Below are positions 32,017-32,328 of a DNA stretch of 32,328 bases, in pieces. Made by a program: the position numbers and the translations under genes. Positions within the stretch are counted from its first letter, which is position 1, and each line of letters begins with the position of its first letter. The notes under the pieces are model-generated. The model was not told the DNA's origin. It ran no database searches and was given only the letters and a program-made list of their open reading frames with translations. The stretch is taken from positions 1 through 32,328 of the forward strand of contig JABDLO010000006.1 in the NCBI GenBank assembly GCA_013002995.1, given 5' to 3'. The DNA is from Saprospiraceae bacterium. Lineage in GTDB: Bacteria; Bacteroidota; Bacteroidia; Chitinophagales; Saprospiraceae.

Positions 32017-32328
32017 ATGAAAGATTATAAACTAAAGGCCATTGCAGTAGATGATGAACAACATTGTCTGGATACCCTGGTTTGGGAATTATCGAGAAGC
32101 TGCCCGGAAGTTGAGGTGATATGTCAAATTACAGAAGAAGATGTGGCGAGGGAAAGAATTCCACAAGAGGATATTGATATCTTGTTTATGGATATCCATT
32201 TACAAGCTTCCAATGGTGTGAATCTCGTAAAGGAACTGCAACCGCTGGATTGTGCTGTAATTTTCATTACTACTTATGATCAATATGCCATTGAAGCATT
32301 TGAAGTCGCAGCTGTTCATTATCTTTTG
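32017..32328 (+). CDS. Response regulator, LytTR type expected (3' end outside window)
   Basis: The ATG at 32017 follows the kinase stop by 5 bp. The visible 104 residues are a CheY-like receiver domain: acidic pocket Asp12-Asp13, phosphoacceptor Asp59 in LFMDIHL, and Thr in IFITTYDQ. Then comes YAIEAFEVAAVHYLL; the window ends just before the expected conserved Lys. The segment AIEAFEVxAVxYLLKP is characteristic of receivers joined to a LytTR DNA-binding domain (AgrA/LytR/VirR group), and LytS-type kinases pair with such regulators. The output domain itself is not visible, so LytTR is an inference. It is likely to bind the 21-bp-period repeats nearby. Confidence 0.88.
   Translation, partial: MKDYKLKAIAVDDEQHCLDTLVWELSRSCPEVEVICQITEEDVARERIPQEDIDILFMDIHLQASNGVNLVKELQPLDCAVIFITTYDQYAIEAFEVAAVHYLL

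Overview
The window looks like a chromosomal segment of a marine-type Bacteroidota, probably Saprospiria- or Cytophagia-like. It is AT-rich and Shine-Dalgarno sites are hard to find. Several genes have upstream matches to the Bacteroidota -7 promoter box (TAnnTTTG). The protein families fit too: DUF6090, FG-GAP/VCBS proteins, an outer-membrane barrel, a PL7 alginate-lyase lipoprotein, tail-fibre-like VGIG-repeat proteins and a propeller/Y_Y_Y/LytS-type sensor kinase. Family names come from reading the sequence without any search.

Layout. 1-13.5 kb: a partial secreted FG-GAP protein (-), an SDR reductase, a large outer-membrane barrel (+) that abuts a convergent secreted reprolysin-type metalloprotease (-), an S9 peptidase fused to an N-terminal DUF6503-like domain, an SRPBCC/GyrI-like fusion (-), and a RhlE-type DEAD-box helicase closed by a clear intrinsic terminator. 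13.7-17 kb: an orphan PL7 alginate-lyase lipoprotein, then an overlapping two-gene operon of a fluoroacetate-dehalogenase-like hydrolase and a D-malate/tartrate dehydrogenase, then a decayed signal-peptide gene. 17-19.6 kb: two different Fe(II)/2-oxoglutarate oxygenases, gene remnants, and a small secreted CH...AHxxHGD protein. 20-24.7 kb: a Tat-exported molybdopterin oxidoreductase whose leader carries an in-frame 20-bp palindrome, a DUF6090 membrane protein and an S41-like peptidase. Eroded copies of the first two genes lie about 1.5 kb (molybdoenzyme) and 3.6 kb (DUF6090) upstream of the intact ones.

25-32.3 kb holds the most coherent candidate system. Two paralogous secreted proteins share an almost identical first ~155 residues, then diverge completely. 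A decayed tail-fibre-type gene lies between them. Next to them is a sensor kinase followed by a response regulator of the kind that normally carries a LytTR output domain, although the window ends inside its receiver domain. Both surface-protein genes have an exact 12-bp direct repeat with a 21-bp period, 27 bp upstream of a CAnnTTTG -7 box. The kinase promoter carries one good copy of the same element, 28 bp from its own CAnnTTTG box. A 21-bp period is the geometry known for LytTR-type DNA binding, so I infer an autoregulated two-component system that controls a small family of variable-tip surface proteins.

Genes elsewhere are mostly single transcription units. The clear co-transcribed pairs are the dehalogenase/dehydrogenase (8-bp overlap) and the kinase/regulator (5-bp gap).
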